Assembly (NCBI GenBank): GCA_963921195.1
Contig: CAWUER010000483.1
Location: forward strand, 186,001-250,000
Length of the DNA: 64,000 nucleotides
Origin: Pegoplata infirma
Taxonomy: Eukaryota; Arthropoda; Insecta; Diptera; Anthomyiidae
Direction: 5' to 3'
Shown: piece by piece, positions 1 through 11,594 of the stretch
Position numbering within the stretch: position 1 is the stretch's first letter
Layout: the number at the start of each line of letters is the position of its first letter
Program-made: the position numbers and the translations under genes
Notes under the pieces: model-generated
The model's input: only the letters and a program-made list of their open reading frames with translations
The model's database searches: none
Told to the model about the DNA's origin: nothing

Positions 1-275
1 ACCATACTGAATATCGCATTTCCAATTAGAAAAGTTGCCACCATTGCTAATTTTTACCAATAAAATACCAAATCCTGCCAACACTAACGAGTATATTTGA
101 AAATTTGCGGTTTTTAGTTTACGTTTCTGTACCTTAGTCTAAGAGTTTAGCTAAAAAAAATAAATTTAATCTGAATTTGAATTTGTTGTTTTAACTCGGT
201 TTAATTCTACAACAAAGATAAGTTTTTCCGGTAATGCAATACTCTCAAAAAAATTAAATTACCTTCCAAAATCTA

Positions 276-475
276 AACAAATGAAAATATCCCCAAATAT
301 TTTTTTTTATTTCTATTTTCATTTAGGGCTTATTTCATAATGAAGAAAACCCCAAAATAAATAATGAAACAACCGCCAAAATAAATGAAAAAATCCCCAA
401 ATTAAATTTTAGCATTTTTTTTGGGGATTTTTTCATTTTTCTGTTTGGGGGTTATTTCATTGGGGGTTTTTTTAT
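276..475. repeat. Clustered CCCCAAA/TTTGGGG repeat with hairpin
   Basis: Several copies of a roughly 22-bp motif of the form ATGAAAAAATCCCCAAA occur in direct orientation, then inverted as TTTGGGGATTTTTTCAT. The pair at about 386-439 can fold into one AT-rich hairpin. The rest of 1-480 is AT-rich with no gene evident. Confidence 0.6.
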
Positions 476-487
476 AGCGCCGAAATA

Positions 488-806
488 CAGGAATAATTCC
501 ATAAAAACTATTGAGAAAGATTACTCCAGCTCGAGGTCACGTTTCTTTACTAATTATTACGATGATATTGTCAAAGTAACAATTTTCAAGAAACTATTTA
601 TAAAGTTTGTTTATTATAAATTGATTGATATGGTCATTTTGGAGGACTAACTCGACACGTGTCAACAAAATGACCACACCAATCAATTTAAAACAAACAA
701 ACTTTCTAAACAGGTTCTCGAAAATTGTTACTTTGACAATATTATCGTAATAATTAGTAAAGAAACTTGACCTCGAGCTGGAATAAACTTTCTCAATAGA
801 ATTTAT
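488..806. repeat. Fold-back element, family F
   Basis: An imperfect palindrome of about 320 bp. The left arm (526-650) reads AGCTCGAGGTCACGTTTCTT and continues through a TTGTCAAAGTAACAATTTTC block. The right arm (665-780) is its reverse complement, ending in TTGACCTCGAGCTGGAATAA. The centre is near 655. Partial relatives lie at 50545-50616 and 63440-63480, so this is a dispersed element rather than a unique palindrome. No coding capacity is seen and the superfamily is not identified. Confidence 0.75.
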
Positions 807-1584
807 AAGTCGAATAATAAATAATTTTTATTTATTTAAAAATTAAAACAGAATTTTTTCCTTAAAAACTTAATTTTTATACATAAAAAAATATATCGTG
901 AAAAAAGGAAATGTTTCCCGGGGACTATCTCTCATATCGTTCCGACGACCTAACACGTTTGCATGCAATGGCCTAGAAGTCTAATTGATTTCTTGTGACA
1001 TATTCAAAACTATTCCTAGGTCATGTCACATGAACTTCTCATAGGATATCGCTATACAAAAGTGAGAGGTTCGGAGACAATTCCCCATTTAAAAGTGGCA
1101 GATCCTGGATCAGTTTGCAAGACATTTCCCGCAGGGTATACTGATTATAGCTATTGGAGAGTTAGATTAGAAGGAATGTCATTTACCATGAAACTAACTA
1201 CTTTGTTTCAGCTACTGGTAAGTTAGAATGGAAGGACTTTATTTATGGAATGTTATTACAGTTTCGATTACCTGAAATTTAAGGACTTAAATCCACATAA
1301 ATACTAATTGGTAAGCTTTAACGGATTAAGATTTTCATCAGGTTTTAAATTATATCACTTTTCGGTTATAATCAGGTGCCAATTATTGCCCATAACTGTT
1401 ATATAAAAATGCATTAAAAAATAAATAATAACAACAACATAGTTCTCGTTTTTTTTTTTTGCAAATGATGGCAGTCAGTCATAGAGGTTTTGCCTGCTGA
1501 TCGATCTATAAGCCATTATCTTCTCAACGAACTGACGAAAAACTGCGAAAGGCCGACATAGTAATTTGTAAGCGAATTATAGAC
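807..1584. other. No gene recognised
   Basis: AT-rich sequence. A 67-codon frame at 1023-1226 (+) begins with ATG and has no homology that I recognise. It lacks any supporting neighbour or splice context, so I do not call it a gene. Confidence 0.4.
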
Positions 1585-1710
1585 TTCAAAGTAACAACAT
1601 ACAGATAGCAATAACAACATTAAAACATTCAGTGCTTTTGCAGTGGAAAGGAATAAACAACAACAAGTCTTCCTTATACACAAAATGATGTTTGTGCAAG
1701 AATCCAAGCA

Positions 1711-2415
1711 CTAAGAGGATATACAGACATGAAATGCCAAAATATGTTTGACATTTCTTCATAAAGAGGAAAACAGGGGAGTAAGGAGTGTGTAACAGCG
1801 GAACTGTTAATAAAATTCAGATTTAATTTAAAACAAATTTGAAAAAAACAGAAAAAATTATTTTCTTTTTTTTAACCCACGGGTCTGTAGAGTGTCCAAA
1901 GGAGGGTCCTGATGCTTATCACTCAATTTATTTAACTGTATTGATTTATTGTAGCATCGTCGGAATGTGGGTTGTGTGACTCTGTTCTATCGAAATTACC
2001 ATGGAAAATGTTTTGCTGAGATAAGTGAACTTATCCCCAGAACCCGAGTTTTTGTTCGCAGCACTCGGTTATCTCCCAGATCACATCCGTTTTTCGTCGT
2101 AGTCCAGTTGATCGCACATTGCATTACAGAAAAGGTGCGTTTGTCAGTCGAACTAGCAGTATGTGGTATAAACTCCCCGCAGTTTCTTTTAAAGTCAGAC
2201 GTCCACAAACACTACTCCCTCTTTCCTTCTCCTCATAACCTATTTTTCTAGTATTAACATAATGCACTGCCTTAGTAGGGGCATCCCCTGAAAAATGGTT
2301 CAATGTAGAAAAAAAAAACAGTTCCGCTGTTGTACAAACCATACTCCAGTCTTTTTCCCGTTTTTGTAGTAATCCCAAACAAAGTATGGCATTTTAAGTT
2401 TGTATATCCTCTTAG
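1711..2415. repeat. Element with ~95-bp terminal inverted repeats enclosing a LINE tail
   Basis: The left arm (1711-1808) starts CTAAGAGGATATACAGACAT and ends in AACAGCGGAACTG. The right arm (2316-2415) is its diverged reverse complement. A weaker continuation of the symmetry (GACTTCAAAGTA) extends to about 1585 on the left and 2460 on the right. Between the arms lies a fossil LINE C-terminus. Either a fold-back transposon was invaded by a LINE, or a LINE fragment was captured between duplicated inverted sequences. Confidence 0.65.
1945..2230 (+). pseudogene. Jockey-like LINE C-terminal relic
   Basis: Reads HRRNVGCVTLFYRNYHGKC, followed by SELIPRTRVFVRSTRLSPRS. It then shifts frame into DRTLHYRKGAFVSRTSSMWY and KLPAVSFKVRRPQ. 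This LGCxSLFYRxYHG ... SRTSxMWNxLP pattern is what I know from the extreme C-terminus of dipteran jockey-clade reverse transcriptase ORFs. At least one frameshift (around 2100) and the absence of the catalytic RT domain make it a dead fragment. The same family recurs on the minus strand at 7553-8950 with the matching segment NLGCASLFYRYYS. It sits between the inverted arms of the 1711-2415 element. Confidence 0.75.
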
Positions 2416-2419
2416 GGCG

Positions 2420-3020
2420 TGGATATACTATTCTTGGTTTGTAGTACTTTGAAGTCGTTGTTGTTTAAGTTAATTTTGTTGTAGTTGTTGCTGCTGCTTT
2501 AAGTAAACAATAATTTGAACGCGAGCATATAATTTAACTCAAAGAGGGTCGTAGCCGTCATCAGCAACAACCAGTCCTAAATTGCAACAGCAAAAAAAAA
2601 AACATAATAATGTGAATGAAAGGGAGTCGAGTTAAGGCATAGGAGAGGGTGACAGGACAAGATCATGTTAAGTAATTCGTGTGATTATTGTTAAGAAAGA
2701 GAAAGATTTAGTAGGAGTTAAAGAGAAGGAGAGGGATAGAAATACAACGGATATGATAAGGTACTTATTTCAGCTTGCTATTTGTTTAACTAAGTTTTGG
2801 GTTGTTGTTATTGTTGTTGTCATTATTGAAGCTCTAACAAAGACCGAGGGGTATCAAAATGCAAATGGACGGAAAGACAGACAAGTTAAGATGGCAAACA
2901 AAATATATTGCTTTATATAATAAAAAAAACGCAACAATATTGCCAGATTAATTTTTTTGAAGTCGATCAAAAGGGATTTTGTGATTCTTACGAAAAAAAA
3001 AGACTTTCCATAGAGCCCAA
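2420..3020. other. No gene recognised
   Basis: Mixed GTTGTTGTT-type microsatellite and purine-rich sequence (AAGAGAAGGAGAGGGATAG at about 2719). A 79-codon frame at 2681-2920 is low in complexity and unsupported. Confidence 0.4.
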
Positions 3021-3026
3021 TCTAAG

Positions 3027-3330
3027 CAATTGACATTCAAAATTTTCACGGCCCTCCTTTAAACACGATTCGGAATCTTTAGAACTGTGAATTTCCTTGT
3101 GTGGGAGCTGTTATTATTGAAAAAGAATGTGAGAAGTGAAGCAGATCCAAAAAGTAATATATATTTTACACCGAAAAAAAAAACCTTATCAATTGACACT
3201 GAAAATCTTCACTGCCCTCCTTTAAACACGATTCGGAATCTTTAGAATTCTGAAGTTCCTTGTGTGGGAGCTGTTATCGTTGAAAAAGAAGGTGAGAAGT
3301 GAAGCAGATCCAGGAAGTTATATACATTTC
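3027..3330. repeat. Two-copy tandem direct repeat, period ~163 bp
   Basis: The copies start at 3027 (CAATTGACATTCAAAATTTT) and 3190 (CAATTGACACTGAAAATCTT). They share long exact runs such as CCTCCTTTAAACACGATTCG and GTGTGGGAGCTGTTAT, both ending in GAGAAGTGAAGCAGATCCA. The high identity implies a relatively recent local duplication. Confidence 0.85.
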
Positions 3331-3514
3331 ACAACGATTTTAAAAATTCCAGTCACTTGAACGATTATGTAAATTATACACCATTTACAGTTGTAATTCT
3401 ATAATGATCAATTATAATTTCGAAAAAGCTCAACTAAAATTCGAGTTAAGATTTAACGAAAATCCATTTAAAATAACCTAACTGAAAACTGGTAACGATA
3501 ATGACCGTCGTCTC

Positions 3515-3620
3515 GTTGCAGCGAAGTCGACCAAGAGTTTAAGTGGAAATCGAACCCACGAACACATTTTTCATAGTCTAGGACACTACCAACTAACCTA
3601 CAGGGAGCCCCCACGAATTA
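3515..3620 (-). mobile_element. tRNA-derived SINE copy (SINE-1)
   Basis: On the minus strand there is an A box-like AGGTTAGTTGGTAGT (3586-3600) and a B box-like TGGGTTCGATTTCC (3544-3557) at normal spacing. They are followed by CTCTTGGTCGACTTCGCTGC. The same arrangement and the same 3' body occur at 26255-26372 (+). No cloverleaf with a matched acceptor stem is apparent, so this is a SINE head and not a tRNA gene. Each copy alone would be weak; the shared tail supports a mobile family. Confidence 0.7.
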
Positions 3621-3697
3621 CGACTTTAGATCTTGCCAAAAATCTTTTAAATGAAAACTTTGAAATCAACACAGATTTTAGGTCAATCGAGTTCCAT

Positions 3698-3967
3698 CTT
3701 TGACGAAAGAAGCAGCAAACCCAACCTCAAACTACCAAGGAAAGCATGGTGTAACTGAAATAGATTATGAACTGGCACCGGTAGAACCCTTGAAACCCTC
3801 TGCAACTGGGGTTATGTGGATGATCCTACATGCCAGAGTGGTGCTCCTCTTCAAACAACAGAACACATTTCTTTGAGAATGAACCATTTTTCTTACAAAG
3901 GGCCGTTAAGTAACATCAATAATTTAACAGCAGACGCAATTGCTTGGCTAAATTCATTAAATCTATA
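3698..3967 (+). pseudogene. Non-LTR retrotransposon C-terminus with CxxxG...H knuckle-like motif
   Basis: In one frame it reads FDERSSKPNLKLPRKAWCN, a stop, NRL, a stop, TGTGRTLETLCNWGYVDDP, TCQSGAPLQTTEHISLRMNH and finally LTADAIAWLNSLNL and a stop. This is the familiar LINE tail pattern of leucine/proline/arginine, NRFRTGxGxC, WGxxxxPxCxCGAxxQTxxHI and LxxWLxxL. Two internal stops and loss of a knuckle cysteine (CQS instead of CxC) show decay. An 11-A run follows the stop within a few bases, consistent with the 3' end of a retrotransposon. Confidence 0.75.
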
Positions 3968-4082
3968 AAAAAAAAAATTGTAATCCTCTTAAACTTATGA
4001 TTTATTGTTCTTTGTTTTGAATTGTAACCCATACGCCAAATAAAAATGGGTGCCCTCCATTTGGAGAATTCACTCGAAGGAT

Positions 4083-4700
4083 ATAAGGACCATTGTGATT
4101 CCCGTAGTTATTATTTCGTTTTTCCCCCTCTGTAACAAAGTTATAAAATTTTATTTCTTAAACCACACAGATTCTCTAAGATAGTCTTCTAGAGAAATCA
4201 ATGAAACATCGTCAAGGCATTCCAGGTCATGGAAAAATCATTGACCCCAGTATCTTAGGCGGCGATTCATCAGTACCTGGACACTCACATAACAAGTGAT
4301 TCACTGACTCTTCCTCCACTTCCCCGACTCCTACAATAGTACCTGTCAGAGATTCCCATACAAACGGCCATTTGGCCGATTATACAATGTCCTGTCAGTA
4401 CTCCCACCAATAGGTTAACCGGCCGTTTGCTAACATAGAGTAAGAAGTCTTTCTGTCCTTTAATGATTGGAAAGTGGCCACTGGGTTCGCGATATCTTGC
4501 ACGTAGTCAATGATATCAACCTATCCTTCATTCTATTCTCTGGTATACAATTAATTATGTTTCTTCAATTCCACTATAGGAACCGATATATCAGGTTCAA
4601 CCTGTTCCTCACCAACTCAGAGCCATTTATCGCACATTTATCTGCCAATTCGTTCCCAGCGACCACACTTTGTCCAGGGACACAGATTAGCTTGACTGTG
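4083..4700 (-). pseudogene. RNase H-bearing LINE tail relic (R1/I/LOA-like)
   Basis: On the minus strand, starting near 4690, it reads KLICVPGQSVVAGNELADKC. This is a decayed version of the RNase H motif WVPGHSGxxGNExAD. Further downstream come LLVGVLTGHCIIGQMAVCMG, then ISDRYYCRS with glycine-rich residues, then DLECLDDVSLISLEDYLRES. The last resembles the DLEDLSxVDIGSLxRF segment that ends many RNase H-containing LINE ORFs. Several stops and frame changes interrupt it. The plus-strand frame at 4467-4706 is only its shadow. Confidence 0.7.
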
Positions 4701-4719
4701 TGCTGACTGATTCCTAGAA

Positions 4720-6060
4720 GGAAGGGGGGTGAATTCTAAAGGACAAAAAGCTATGGTGCCACATCATTTAAAATAAAACGTTTTCGTGATTCAAGCATTA
4801 TGTAACTTCGGACAATGTGGCAACTTTGGTTTCTTTTATATTGCACACAAAAAAAAAACTTACTACATCATCAAGTAGTTGTAAAAAAAATGAAATACAT
4901 CCAATCAAACTAACCAACCAACCAGCCATTGCAAACTAGGCTTTTGTTTTTGATATTCAAAGTACTGCCAGGGGTGAATCTTGTACACTACTCTATAATA
5001 CAACTCGAGTTGTAAATATTTTAAGCAAGCCATAGCAGCAGTTACATCATAAACGTTTATGCGTTAATCGTACAACATGACAGACTATGGTAACAAAAAG
5101 TTAACAGGAATAGGAGTAGAATACAGTAAAAACGGTCAAAAATCCCAAAAAAAAACTACACAGAAAATAAAGTAACAAATTAAAAAACCAAAAAAAAAAA
5201 TATATGCAGTTGTCAGTTTTGGTAACAAGCTCTTCATTTGCAAACAGCACCAACAACATCCACAGCAATAACAACAGCAACAACCTTGCAAACTACTAAA
5301 TTTCCACCTTTAAGCAATGAATGACTTACAGGCATGCAACAACCACAAACAGCAACAAACATAAAGTTATTATGATAGTTGTCAAACTGACAACATACCA
5401 CAACTTAGCACAGCACACAACCCATCTCTTTACAATAGAATAAATTTTAACGAAATTGTGATCTTTTAAAATTAAAAAAAAAATACTGAAACGCAAAAAC
5501 AAATACCGAACAGGATTCCATTTTGAATAAAATATAAAAAAAAAAAAAATGTAGCAGAAAACATGAGAAACGTTTTAGCATTTTGGCATTATTCATTTAT
5601 ACTCTTCATATACCTGTCCATATAGCAGCGTTGCCATCCATGCTCCTCTCGTTATAATAATAATGAGAATTGTGAGATGGTGACGGTTTGAGGGCAAACT
5701 CATAAATTTTAGATCTCTGTTTTCATTTAACGTTACTGGAGTTCAAGATGAGCATTTAGAAAACCACTTTGAACGTTTTTATAGCATAGCGCATGCGTCA
5801 ATAGTTTATTGATTTAAATTGCCTAACAAGTGATGAGTTTGGCCAAACAACAACAACAAAAAAACAAAAAGAGAATGTCTTAGTTTGAACTAACGGAATA
5901 TGGAGTAACTGTATGTAAATGTTAATGCAAGTGGGTTAATGGAAAATATAACAACAGAAATATATTCAAAAATTACAGATCTTTTGGAATTAGGGGGACA
6001 GCTGTTCCGGTTCAAGAACTTGGAAGATTTTTATGTTAACAACCTTTAATTGGTGCCAGC
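4720..6060. other. No gene recognised; CAA-rich non-coding DNA
   Basis: Contains imperfect CAA/CAG repeats (5228-5290, 5330-5420), AACC repeats (4911-4930) and poly-A runs. No coding pattern or transposon end is evident. Confidence 0.4.
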
Positions 6061-6069
6061 TATTGGGTA

Positions 6070-6345
6070 AATTAATTAATCCCAAGTATCAATATCGAAA
6101 CGATAGAAGTTTTAGTATCGGTATTGGTTTTGAATTATTTTGGTATTGGGTATTGGTATAGGTATTGTATGTGAAGCGGTATTGGTTTTAAATTGTTATT
6201 AGTATTTAAACTTTATAATAAAAATGACAAAAATAATTAATAATGGATTTTTAAAATAAAAGAATTTGTTTTTAATATCACACGAATAATGGTATTGGTT
6301 TTTACATGAAATTAAAAAGGTATTGGTACCCATCATTGATTAATC
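6070..6345. repeat. GGTATTGGT-rich interspersed repeat
   Basis: TATCGGTATTGGTTTTGAAT and further GGTATTGG motifs recur at irregular spacing. The unit looks like a decayed MITE or a short minisatellite. Boundaries are unclear. Confidence 0.45.
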
Positions 6346-7550
6346 CTTCTGGTACATTACTGGTTAGAGATTCTAAACAACTGGTTTTCCAAAACCAATC
6401 GGTTTTGGCTACAATTTTCTTTAAAAGTTAAGAAATTTCATTCAGATAAATACAGAAATTCAGAAAAAATCTTTTAAAAAAATGGCGCCCAAGCCGGGGC
6501 CCAATCAAATCGCAACGCGAAAACACAAAAAAAAAACACTTCCATGAGGTAAAGTCAGCAACTCAAACTTTTGAAGTACTTATCAGTCGATGCCTAACGA
6601 TGGAATTGACTGGATTTATTTACACATCGAGAAAAAAGTGTAGGAACAGTGTCGAATTCACTGCATGTATCATTTTTTAAAATAGATAATTGGAAAAATA
6701 CAAATAAAACTAAAACTTCGAGGGAGAGTCAGAAAAAATTCACGGTATCAACCAAAATGTTTCAACTTCATTTACTCTACATCTAAATAATCAAATACAA
6801 CAGAATTACAGCAACGACATAGCCGAAAACACCAAAGTTTTTCTGGTGTACTTTGTTATTCAATTGTTAACTAGTACAATCCGCAACATGCCCATTAGGG
6901 CTATACGTTTTTACATTTTTTGAAAATATCAAAATTGGCATAGCACAGTCATATAGACCGTGAAAAACTATAAAGAAAAATGTTTTCACTTTTTCGCGGA
7001 TGTTAAAAAAGTACACGCACCAAACGCGATGAAGTTTTAAATTACTATTTTCGTATTTTTTTTTAATCGCAAAATGTAGCTATTTTAACTATGATTCCGC
7101 TTTAATCAAGTCCGAAACTAAAACTAAGGTAGGCGGGGAAGGTACCCATGGGGTATTACCCACCATCCCAACAACATTTTAACGTTCATTTTAATACCAA
7201 GTTACCAAACTCAGCTTTACCCAATATGTGCCTTTATTTGTGGAAAATAGTTTGACATATAATTCTCAGATCACTGATTTATGGAAGATGACTTTAAATC
7301 TCTGGAGGAGTCGCTAGGTAGATTTAAAAACGTTCAGATGATTCTTAAGATATTGGGAAAAAGGAGAATCAATAATTCCAAACCAGCAAAGAAGTAATAT
7401 TTGCGCGGAATGTGCCACTATGGTGGTCGGAGAAAGCGATTTTGTTTAATAAAACAACATTGTCCATCACGTGGTGCTATGCCAAAAATTTGGTTATAGC
7501 CCTAATGCCCATACAAAAATATGTTGTAATGCAGTACAGTTAACCCTTCT
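6346..7550. other. No gene recognised; fragment of repeat H at 6481-6530
   Basis: CCCAAGCCGGGGCCCAATCA, followed by AATCGC and AAAACAC, resembles the 3' part of repeat H (16085-16115 and 17624-17660). The remainder shows no recognisable gene or element end. Confidence 0.4.
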
Positions 7551-7552
7551 TT

Positions 7553-8163
7553 CTACTACTCGGGGAATGCCCCCGACTAATGCAATACATTGTGATACCA
7601 GCACAGGAAAATGGGGAGAACGTAAGAGGGAGTAGTGTTTGTGGACATAAGACTTGAATTTCTCCGAATTGTAGCTGACTGGGAAGATGTCAGCGGGGAG
7701 TTTATTTCACATGCGCCTAGTTCGACCGAGAAGCGAATCTTCTCTGTAATGCATTGGGCGATTTATCGGACAGTCGATAACGAACGAATGTAATCTGCTA
7801 AAAAGGCGAGTATTACAGGGATGCACCTGCGTCTAAGGGATGAGTTTGCCTATCTCAGCTGTAATACCGGTAGAACAATGACGCACAACCCAAATTCCGA
7901 TGATGCTCCAATGAGTCAATTGAGCTAGATACCCAACTGTCATTGATAAGCTTCATAGATCTTCTTTGCACCAATCCAGAAGCTTCAAGATAGACCTTGA
8001 GAAACCTGCCCAGATATGGGAGTTGTATTTCATCTTCAGTCGGATATAGGCGGAATAAAAAGTTGAGAGATCAGACATAGTGAAGTAATTCTTACAGATT
8101 CTCAAGAAACCAAGACACTTGAATTCTTTTTTCGACACCGAAAAATATGTTGGTTCCGTGCAA
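7553..8163 (-). pseudogene. Jockey-like LINE C-terminal relic, distal part
   Basis: Read on the minus strand from 8163: EPTYFSVSKKEFKCLGFLRI, CKNYFTMSDLSTFYSAYIRL, KMKYNSHIWAGFSRSILKLL. After a frameshift it continues VQRRSMKLINDSWVSSSIDS and LEHHRNLGCASLFYRYYS. This is the post-RT C-terminal region of a jockey-clade LINE (KCLGFLRxCKxYFTxSDL, YxxYIRPxMEYxSHIW, LDxVQRRxxxLI). Downstream stops and shifts degrade the rest down to about 7553. It belongs to the same family as 1945-2230 and is the distal half of a copy split by an insertion at 8164-8779. Confidence 0.8.
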
Positions 8164-8779
8164 AGATTCGATAGAATTAATTCTTTAATTCAATTTTCTA
8201 ATTCGAATTAAAAAAATAGAATTTGGCATTCCCTAAAATTATTCAACTTTCGAAATCACTGAATTAATTCTTTCAAGAATTCATTTCTTAAGAATGATCA
8301 TTCAACTTGAATCATTATTTTTTTATCCCAATTAATCTACTACAAATTGAGTGATGAAATTTTCTTATCATTTAATTCAAAACAGTGAAGCGCAACACAC
8401 ATACACACACATTAATGCTTGTGTGGGAAGCAGCAGACGAGACGTCGACAAAACAACAGCACATCGTTTACACACGAAGATGCTTAAAATGCGCACAAGC
8501 AAAACCCTTTTGAAAATATAAATGGAATGAAATAAAAAAAATCATCATTCAATTTGTAATAGATTTGAATGATGAACAATTTTGATCATTCAATTGAATG
8601 ATTAGCTTGCAAGGAATTAATTCTCTTGGGAATTAATTCAATTTGATTTAAGCTTTGAGAATTAAGCCTTTGAATTAATTCATGTTGAATGCTAGTAAGG
8701 AATGATAATTCTAAACTTTTTTAAACAGAATTGAACTTTTTGGGAATTAATTCTCAATAGATTTAATTCGTTCAAAGCT
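8164..8779. mobile_element. AT-rich GAATTAATTC element splitting the LINE relic
   Basis: Flanked by an exact 13-bp direct duplication, TGGTTCCGTGCAA (8151-8163 and 8780-8794 region), that belongs to the interrupted LINE. Inside, GAATTAATTC and ATTCAATTTG motifs are arranged in inverted orientation (8176-8300 against 8600-8770). The ends themselves are hard to fix because the duplication may include element bases; an 8-bp hAT-style duplication TGGTTCCG is an alternative reading. It has no coding capacity. Confidence 0.65.
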
Positions 8780-8990
8780 CTGGTTCCGTGCAACACACGA
8801 TCTTGGAAATATCTAGAGCAACCCCTTTGCTTTAACCAATTTGGTAAATATTTAATCGAAAAAATACGAATAAATCTTACACAGTAAGATTCGCAGGCAG
8901 CATCGACTTCGAAAAAATTCACGAAATATCTAAAGAGCTCTCCGAATGTGTTAGATACCAGCGACAACAATAAAGTTTTAAAATGGTATT
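8780..8990 (-). pseudogene. Jockey-like LINE relic, proximal part
   Basis: Continuation of the 7553-8163 fragment beyond the insertion. On the minus strand the sequence ends ...CSRYFQDRVLHGT, at the point where the distal part resumes with EPTYFSV. The frame is interrupted upstream and no RT catalytic motif is visible. The join is inferred from the duplicated 13-bp flank and the continuous strand. Confidence 0.6.
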
Positions 8991-8999
8991 GAGTTAAGA

Positions 9000-9457
9000 G
9001 AAACCCAATAATTGCATAGAATACTTTTAAATACGAAACACAACAATTTTTTCTACGGACGAGATACTTATTCCATCTCTGACAAAATAATAAATCTGAT
9101 CTTATGAAACTAATGTTTGTTTTCGAATTCTGATTTGAGGCCGCAAGCCCGGGGTTTCGGTTACGGTTAAACCCAAAAAAAAATCGTATTTAGAAACCTA
9201 CGGTCTCGACTTTCTCTACTATCGAGATCAAACGGCTTTTAAATCGAATAATACTTACAAAGAATACTTACTTAATTTGCAAAAATATATAAGATTTTTG
9301 AAGCAACATACCTGCAAAGAAAAGATAAAAACGATTTAATTAGACAACATTATAATGTAAAAAACATTTTTTAAAAAAATACATATAAAACAGTATTGAC
9401 ATAATCTACGTGATTACAACAAGATTTGTATTGTAATCTATTTTATGCAATTTTTTT
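9000..9457. other. No gene recognised
   Basis: AT-rich sequence with a small GC-richer patch (CCGCAAGCCCGGGGTTTCGG at about 9141), faintly similar to repeat H. Nothing else is seen. Confidence 0.35.
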
Positions 9458-9535
9458 TATACCCTCCAACCACAGTATCGGGGTATACTCACTTTGTCAT
9501 TCCGTGTGTAACGCATCATCGGGGTTCCCGACCGA
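9458..9535 (-). mobile_element. DINE-like family C, terminal fragment
   Basis: Begins ATACCCTCCAACCACAGTAT and continues ACTTTGTCATTCCGTGTGTA. This is the reverse complement of the 3' end shared by copies at 47400-47486 and 62960-63056. It is truncated at about 9535. Confidence 0.75.
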
Positions 9536-11560
9536 CATTTTTTTCGATAACCTGTATTGTCTAAACGGTGTCTCATTGACGTCTCTAGCAGACAACCTTA
9601 GGAATCGGGGTGGTTTAAAAAGAAGAACTTTGTATCAGAGGGGGAGTAGAAAATAAGGATTGAGGGAATCGCAATGGGCATTATAGACTCCAAGTAAACG
9701 CCCATCCAACGTAACCAAAATAATATTTTTATGGTTGTCGAAAAATAATGGAACATTTCCTTCAGTGTATATTAAAATTCAAATCTTCTTAACAATTCCT
9801 TATGCTTGTTAACAAGATTGTTAGATCATGTGTTTAGCTGTGCTGTATGATTTTTGTACAAATACACAGCTCAGCGAAAAAAGGGAAGCAATTAATTAAT
9901 TAATAATCTTTTAATAACCCAGCAATAATCAAAACGGTCGAGGCTATAAAAGAAAAATCACACAACAACAATCATTAAATTATTATAACCATGTTTACCA
10001 GAAGAAAAAAAAAACACAAGATGATGACTTTTGATAACAATCCTCTAACAACAAGATTACCAGGCAAAAATGAACACCAAAAATATTTTTATTAAAAAAT
10101 ATACACACATGTTGAGGTCTTTTGGAGTCCAAAAACGAAACAAAAAAAAACGCACGAATTTATAACAAGTTACCACCTTCAATGTTAAATAATTCTTAAC
10201 AATCCTCAAACAAACATCTGTATGTTGAGAAAACAAAACGAAAAGAATTTGAAATCCAAACAGACGTTTTTACTTTTCAAGTTGTCTGAATACAAACATG
10301 GTTATTAGAGTGGAGTGAAAATTTAAATTTGAAAAGAGAAAAAATTGTGTTAAAAGCAGATCTTTTCATAAGTTGGGTGAAAATAAAGTGATTGCTTCAT
10401 ATATTTTCAAAAATTTCGATCGGCAAAGACTTTGAGTCTATTTGAAAGCTAAGGAGAGAGCAGAACAGTGAGTCAAGGAAAATGGAGTAACAAGTTTTAT
10501 TAAGTCAACGTTGTAGTATTTTATTCAATGGATCAATCCCTTTTTAATCAGTTTTCCTATACTTCTCCCGACGCGTTTTTGTTCGACTTTTAACAAAGGA
10601 CATCCTTTGTTATTCGAACTTGAATATTTATATCTTTCATTCCACTCTACTTGGTCATGGATAGTTAGAGTCTTAAGTATTACTCAACAACAGCAATAAA
10701 AAAAAACCTCATACTTAAACAAATGATTAAAGACTGAAATGAAAGAAATCAAAAAATAAATCAAAAACCAAAACAAAAGGTACTCAAACAAAAACAAGAT
10801 ACGGCGCTAAAAAAAACCGTCAAATTAAAAAAGGTAATGAATGTAGAAACAACATTAAACTAAAGAGGAACAACAGCAGCAGTAACCAGAACTTTAAAAA
10901 CTCCAGACCGACCACAAAGATGTGCCAAGACGAGAACTCTTTACAATTTTTTTTTTTTTTTTCATTTCGGGGGCGTAACTAGAAAATTGTTAGTTTGCTT
11001 AAGGAGAGAGTTTGCATAAGTTTTTCAGTTTTGGATTATTGTTGTTCGGTAAGAAAAGATGACAACCAAAACTAGTGTAGAACTTAACCAACACATCCAC
11101 AAAATTAAACACGATTCATCTTTATATTTTTTTTACAAAATACCACCTCAAATTATACAAGATCCTGATATAGATTTTGTTTAAAATGAAATATATATGG
11201 GAACATACCTAATTCCTCATAAAAGAAAAATAAACACCCAGGTATCAAAAGCCTGTACAAAACATCCTTTTGTCGTAAATATGAATGCCTCGAAACCTAA
11301 CTTTATGGACGACAATGAGTCAGAGCAGCTTCGTTTGTGTTATTGACCAGTGTCAAAGGGAGTAAGCTTTTAAATAATCTTAATTGCTATATAATATTCC
11401 AATGGGTTATTATCTAGCGGACAATATTAGGAATGGTTTATGGCAACGCCAAAGTGTTTTTATTCTCCTCGAAATTGTTCTCTATTCCTATTTTTCTCTG
11501 AATATGCTAGTTTTTTAGCGGTCTACCCACCTAACATATTTCAACGCTAAGACAATGGAC
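9536..11560. other. Relatively TE-poor non-coding stretch
   Basis: A-rich intronic-looking DNA with no coding pattern. A short perfect-stem hairpin lies at about 10578-10621 (TAACAAAGGA facing TCCTTTGTTA, flanked by GTTCGA/TCGAAC). A poly-T run is at 10949-10963. Confidence 0.4.
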
Positions 11561-11594
11561 AATGCCTCGTGCAAAACGTAATTTATTGCGTCCG

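Noticed and set aside
1023..1226. 67-codon ATG frame as a small gene
   Set aside because: No recognisable domain, no splice or promoter context, and a frame this short is expected by chance.
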